A DNA stretch of 37,610 nucleotides from Rhodoferax sp. (GTDB taxonomy: Bacteria; Pseudomonadota; Gammaproteobacteria; Burkholderiales; Burkholderiaceae_C), in contig JAIPDC010000008.1 in NCBI GenBank assembly GCA_021737865.1, positions 1 to 37,610 of the forward strand. The letters are read 5' to 3'. This document shows, one piece after another, positions 34,077 through 37,610 of the stretch (position 1 is the first letter of the stretch; every line of letters begins with the position of its first letter). The position numbers and the translations under genes were made by a program. The notes under the pieces are model-generated. The model saw only the letters and a program-made list of their open reading frames with translations, was not told the origin of the DNA and did not search any database.

Positions 34077-35702
34077 TCAATGGCGGAAGTGACGCACCCC
34101 ACTGAACACCATGGCCACGCCGCGCTCATTGGCGGCGGCAATCACCTCGTCATCGCGCATCGAGCCGCCGGGCTGGATGACGCAGGTAGCGCCTGCATCC
34201 ACCACCACATCCAGGCCATCACGGAAGGGAAAGAATGCATCGCTGGCCACCACCGTGCCAGCCAGTGACAGATTGGCGTGACCTGCCTTGATGCTGGCAA
34301 TGCGGGCCGAGTCCAGGCGGCTCATCTGGCCCGCACCCACGCCCATGGTCATGCCGCCCTTGCAGAACACAATGGCGTTGGATTTGACGTATTTCGCCAC
34401 CGTCCAGGCAAACAGCAGGTCTTGCAGTTGCTCTGGCGTTGGCTGCACGGTGGTGACCACTTTCAGGTCCGACAAATGCAGGATATGGTTGTCGGCCTCC
34501 TGCACCAGCAAGCCACCGCTGACACGCTTGAACTCCAGACTGTTGCGACCGGCGTTCAGGATGTCGGCGCGGTTCTCCGGCAGTGCGATACGCAGCAGAC
34601 GCACATTGGCCTTGGCTTTGAAGACGTCCAGTGCTTCCTGGGTAAAAGCGGGGGCCATCAGCACTTCGACAAATTGCTTGGCAACGATCTGTGCCGCAGC
34701 GCCATCCACCGTGCAATTGAACGCGATGATGCCGCCAAACGCCGAGGTCGGGTCGGTCTGGAAGGCCTTGCTGTAGGCCTCCAGCGCGGTTGCACCGACA
34801 GCCACACCGCAGGGGTTGGCGTGCTTGACGATGACACAGGCAGCGGACTGCGAAAGGTCGCCTGCGGCTCCCGTGTCAAAACTCTTGACGCATTCCCACG
34901 CCGCATCAGCGTCGGCAATGTTGTTGTAGCTCAACTCTTTGCCCTGCAACTGCACGCCGGTGGACAGTGCGCCCAGTGCTGGGCTGGCGCTTCGGTAGAA
35001 GGATGCCTGCTGGTGCGGGTTCTCGCCGTAGCGCATGTCCTGCACCTTGGTGAACTGCGCGTTGAACTGGGCCGCAAAGCGGCTCAGTACGGGCGCTGCA
35101 TCACCGGCTGGCACGTCATCGCCAACCTGCACGGCGCTCAGGTAATCGCTGATGGCACCGTCGTACTGGCTGATGCGGTTGAAGGCAGAAACACTCAGGG
35201 CGAACTTGGTTTTGTCGCTGACTTTGCCAGCAGATTTCAACTCGGCAATCACGCCAGCGTATTGCGATGCATCAGTCAGCACGGCCACGTCTTTCCAGTT
35301 CTTGGCCGCGCTGCGCACCATGGCCGGGCCGCCGATGTCGATGTTCTCGATGGCGTCTTCCAACGTGCAACCGGGCTTGGCAACCGTCGCTTCAAACGGA
35401 TACAGATTCACCACCAGCACATCGATGGTGTCGATCTGGTGCTCGGCCAGCGCCGCCATATGCGCAGGCACATCACGGCGGGCCAGCAGGCCACCATGCA
35501 CGCGGGGGTGCAGGGTCTTGACCCGGCCGTCCAGCATTTCAGGAAAACCCGTCATATCAGCCACTTCCGTTACCGGCAGACCTTTTTCGGCCAGCAGTTT
35601 GGCGGTGCCGCCGGTGGAAAGCAGCTTGATGCCTTGCGCGTGCAGTGCCTGGGCGAGTTCGACGATGCCGGTTTTGTCAGAGACAGATAGGAGTGCGTTC
35701 AT
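34077..35702 (-). CDS. purH: Bifunctional AICAR formyltransferase / IMP cyclohydrolase
   Basis: 541-residue enzyme catalysing the last two steps of IMP synthesis. The N-terminal cyclohydrolase (MGS-like) domain has [20 protein letters not shown] and [19 protein letters not shown]. The C-terminal transformylase domain has the [11 protein letters not shown] motif and ends with [19 protein letters not shown] near the C-terminus. Slightly longer than the usual 520-530 residues. It follows fis on the same strand with a 59-base gap; dusB-fis-purH is probably one transcription unit. Confidence 0.96.
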   Translation of the reverse strand: MNALLSVSDKTGIVELAQALHAQGIKLLSTGGTAKLLAEKGLPVTEVADMTGFPEMLDGRVKTLHPRVHGGLLARRDVPAHMAALAEHQIDTIDVLVVNLYPFEATVAKPGCTLEDAIENIDIGGPAMVRSAAKNWKDVAVLTDASQYAGVIAELKSAGKVSDKTKFALSVSAFNRISQYDGAISDYLSAVQVGDDVPAGDAAPVLSRFAAQFNAQFTKVQDMRYGENPHQQASFYRSASPALGALSTGVQLQGKELSYNNIADADAAWECVKSFDTGAAGDLSQSAACVIVKHANPCGVAVGATALEAYSKAFQTDPTSAFGGIIAFNCTVDGAAAQIVAKQFVEVLMAPAFTQEALDVFKAKANVRLLRIALPENRADILNAGRNSLEFKRVSGGLLVQEADNHILHLSDLKVVTTVQPTPEQLQDLLFAWTVAKYVKSNAIVFCKGGMTMGVGAGQMSRLDSARIASIKAGHANLSLAGTVVASDAFFPFRDGLDVVVDAGATCVIQPGGSMRDDEVIAAANERGVAMVFSGVRHFRH

Positions 35703-35761
35703 GGTGGTGGTGAGCTAAGTTAAAAATATGGGCGGCCGCACAAGCGCTGCGCGCTGCGCAA

Positions 35762-35998
35762 TCAGTCGATCAATCGGTGTTCCAGCAATTTCTTGCGCAG
35801 GGTGTTGCGGTTCAGCCCCAGCCACTGCGCGGCCTTCGACTGGTTGTGGTCGGCTTGTGCCATCACCACTTCCAGCAGGGGCCTTTCTACCGCGCGTACC
35901 AGCATGTCATGCATGCCACCGGGCTCGGTGCCGCGCAGGTCGCGAAAGTAGCCTTCCAGGCTGGTGCGCACACAGTCTTCAATGAGCTTCTTGCTCAT
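35762..35998 (-). CDS. fis: Fis-family DNA-binding protein
   Basis: 78-residue nucleoid-associated factor. The C-terminal helix-turn-helix SKAAQWLGLNRNTLRKKL is the Fis signature. The N-terminal MSKKLIEDCVRTSLEGYF matches the dimerisation helix. ATG 35998 is chosen over 36007 because it overlaps the dusB stop in the coupled ATGA arrangement. The dusB-fis order is the same as in E. coli, where the pair forms one growth-rate-regulated operon. Confidence 0.92.
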   Translation of the reverse strand: MSKKLIEDCVRTSLEGYFRDLRGTEPGGMHDMLVRAVERPLLEVVMAQADHNQSKAAQWLGLNRNTLRKKLLEHRLID

Positions 35999-37044
35999 AC
36001 AGCACATTCCGTCATGTCTCGTCCTCTTGTATTGGCCGCACCGCCGTTTGCCGGGATACGGTCCATCTTCTCGTTCAAACCATCAAAAAATTGCTCCACC
36101 GCGGCCACCTGGGCCACGCTGTCCTGCAATGCGTTCATCCCGGCGCGAAAGTCCTCGCCGCCCGGCAGGTCACGCACATACCAGCCAATGTGCTTACGCG
36201 CCGAACGCACGCCAATGAATTCGTCGTACAGGCGGTAGTGGTCATGCAAATGCTCCACCAGCAAACGCTTGACCTCGCTCACCAGCGGTGGTGCCAGATG
36301 CGCACCGGTGGCCAAAAAGTGTGCGATCTCGCGGAATATCCATGGCCGGCCCTGAGCGGCGCGTCCGATCATGATCGCATCTGCCCCCGTGGCCCGCAGC
36401 ACGTCACGCGCCTTCTCCGGTGTGGTGATATCGCCATTGGCCACCACCGGGATCTGCACCGCAGCCTTGACGGCGGCAATGGTGTCGTACTCAGCCTCAC
36501 CCTTGTAGCCCTGCTCGCGTGTGCGACCGTGCACGGCCAGCATTTGCACTCCGGCACTTTCAAAAGCGCCCGCCAGCCTGACCGCGTTTTTGTGCGCCTG
36601 GCACCAGCCGGTGCGCATCTTCAAGGTCACGGGCACGTTGCGCGGCGCGCAGGCTGCAACTACGGCCTGCACGATCGACAGGGCCAGCGCTTCGTCTTGC
36701 ATCAGTGCCGAGCCGGCCCACTTGTTACAGACCTTTTTGGCAGGGCAACCCATGTTGATATCGATGATTTGCGCACCGCGCTCGATGTTGTAAACCGCCG
36801 CATCGGCCATCATCTGCGCCTCGGTGCCGGCAATCTGCACGGCAATGGGGCCAGGTTCACCATCGTGATTGGCGCGGCGCGAAGTCTTGAGTGTGTCCCA
36901 CAGGTCGCGGCGCGAAGTCACCATTTCGCTCACCGCATAGCCGGCGCCCAGGCGCTTGCACAGTTGGCGGAACGGCCGGTCCGTCACCCCCGCCATGGGC
37001 GCTACAAAAAGGGGATTCGCCATAGCGAAGTGACCGATGTGCAT
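35995..37044 (-). CDS. dusB: tRNA-dihydrouridine synthase B
   Basis: 349-residue FMN enzyme reducing uridine to dihydrouridine in tRNA D-loops. The N-terminus MHIGHFAMANPLFVAPMAG is the family start, so ATG 37044 is chosen over the open frame to 37167. The active-site Cys is in INMGCPAKKV, and FMN-phosphate binding fits GADAIMIGRAAQGRPWIF. The stop overlaps fis. It is divergent from the membrane-protein gene at 37147; the 102-base gap between starts must hold both promoters, though none is clear. Confidence 0.94.
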   Translation of the reverse strand: MHIGHFAMANPLFVAPMAGVTDRPFRQLCKRLGAGYAVSEMVTSRRDLWDTLKTSRRANHDGEPGPIAVQIAGTEAQMMADAAVYNIERGAQIIDINMGCPAKKVCNKWAGSALMQDEALALSIVQAVVAACAPRNVPVTLKMRTGWCQAHKNAVRLAGAFESAGVQMLAVHGRTREQGYKGEAEYDTIAAVKAAVQIPVVANGDITTPEKARDVLRATGADAIMIGRAAQGRPWIFREIAHFLATGAHLAPPLVSEVKRLLVEHLHDHYRLYDEFIGVRSARKHIGWYVRDLPGGEDFRAGMNALQDSVAQVAAVEQFFDGLNEKMDRIPANGGAANTRGRDMTECAV

Positions 37045-37146
37045 ACGGGTATCTGAGGGGAATGGGGGTGGGTTCTGAAAGCGGTGACGCGGGTCGGACT
37101 CCATTCTAGCTGCCCAAAATTTCAGCAATTGAAATAAACTGTAACC

Positions 37147-37610
37147 ATGCCCGAATGGATCAACCAATTACTTTCCCTGCTGTCATTGCCCCAGTATGGC
37201 CTGAGCACGGTGTTCGTGGTCTCGTTCGTCTCGGCCACCCTGCTGCCGCTGGGCTCGGAGCCGGTCGTCTTCGGTCTGGTGCAACTCAACCCCGACCAGT
37301 TTTGGCCCGTGGTGCTGGTGGCGACTGTGGGCAACACACTGGGCGGCGCACTCGATTGGTGGATGGGCTACGGCGCCCATCATGCAGTCGACAAATACCG
37401 CGGCTCACCAACACACACCAAAGCACTGGTCTGGCTGAAAAAGCTGGGGCCCAAAGCCTGCCTGCTGGCCTGGTTGCCCGGCGTGGGCGACCCCCTGTGC
37501 GCCGTGGCGGGCTGGTTGAAACTGCCGTTCTGGCCTTGCCTCATTTACATGGCGATCGGCAAATTTGCGCGATATGTCACGATGACCGCGGCGCTGACGG
37601 GTTTGGTGAA
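37147..37610 (+). CDS. YqaA/DedA-like inner-membrane protein (N-terminal part)
   Basis: 154 codons are open to the window edge without a stop, so the C-terminus is cut off. Features of the YqaA branch of the SNARE-associated/DedA superfamily: a first helix (STVFVVSFVSATLLPLGSEP), a second helix (VVLVATVGNTLGGALDWWMG), then a soluble loop and the WLPGVGDPLCAVAGW re-entrant-like segment. These proteins are linked to lipid or small-solute transport; the function of this branch is unsettled. ATG 37147 is preceded by a short A/T-rich leader without a strong ribosome-binding site. Confidence 0.85.
   Translation, partial: MPEWINQLLSLLSLPQYGLSTVFVVSFVSATLLPLGSEPVVFGLVQLNPDQFWPVVLVATVGNTLGGALDWWMGYGAHHAVDKYRGSPTHTKALVWLKKLGPKACLLAWLPGVGDPLCAVAGWLKLPFWPCLIYMAIGKFARYVTMTAALTGLV

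Noticed and set aside
34278-35690. Long plus-strand open frame (470 codons) opposite purH
   Set aside because: It is antisense to a certain gene, and is explained by codon bias in GC-rich sequence; no recognisable domain.

Overview
The window looks like chromosomal DNA of a betaproteobacterium of the family Comamonadaceae, close to Rhodoferax or Polaromonas. The evidence is the conserved gene order (yqgE-ruvX-pyrR-pyrB-pyrC-type; dusB-fis-purH; rubredoxin-pilGHIJ-chpA beside a thiD-like gene and hemL), the fairly GC-rich coding sequence, and a short dispersed repeat of the form TTGCTAT-N7-ATAGCT-N22-CTAGA, which I associate with this family from memory. The genus is inference. I see no phage, insertion sequence or CRISPR array. 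No gene-free stretch exceeds 300 bases; the longest, about 270 bases, is 6423-6695.

Layout. 1-2300: a partial small secreted protein, a TSUP-type anion exporter, a DUF1841 protein and a di-heme cytochrome c4-like protein. 2410-5444: a MoxR ATPase, a small membrane protein, a GNAT acetyltransferase and a CoxE-like VWA protein, then tRNA-Arg(CCU). 5506-6422: two coupled hemerythrin genes. 6696-9454: a divergent ferric-iron ABC permease/ATPase pair around a Fur-box-like site, with no binding-protein gene. 9451-14032: a tightly overlapping minus-strand operon yqgE-ruvX-pyrR-pyrB-pyrC'-plsC; its dihydroorotase-like member has lost the metal-binding HxH. 14054-15547: a DNA photolyase. 15520-25237: a Pil-Chp chemosensory cluster for type IV pili (pilG, pilH, pilI, pilJ and a 1943-residue ChpA/PilL kinase with a 28-glutamate tract), preceded by a rubredoxin gene. 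25359-27555: a diverged ThiD-like kinase and hemL.

27626-33995 is the most unusual part. A NarL-type regulator, a histidine-kinase-like protein with a decayed ATP site, a TonB-dependent receptor, a periplasmic binding protein and a hybrid sensor kinase lie in one co-directional run with gaps of 2-17 bases or a 4-base overlap. No inner-membrane transporter is present. I read it as a candidate envelope-spanning sensing system: ligand enters through the outer-membrane receptor, is bound in the periplasm and is reported to the hybrid kinase. That reading is inference.

34077-37610: purH, fis and dusB on the minus strand, and a truncated YqaA/DedA-like membrane protein running off the end. Genes were assigned by protein family recognition, motifs, start context and overlaps. 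No database search was run.
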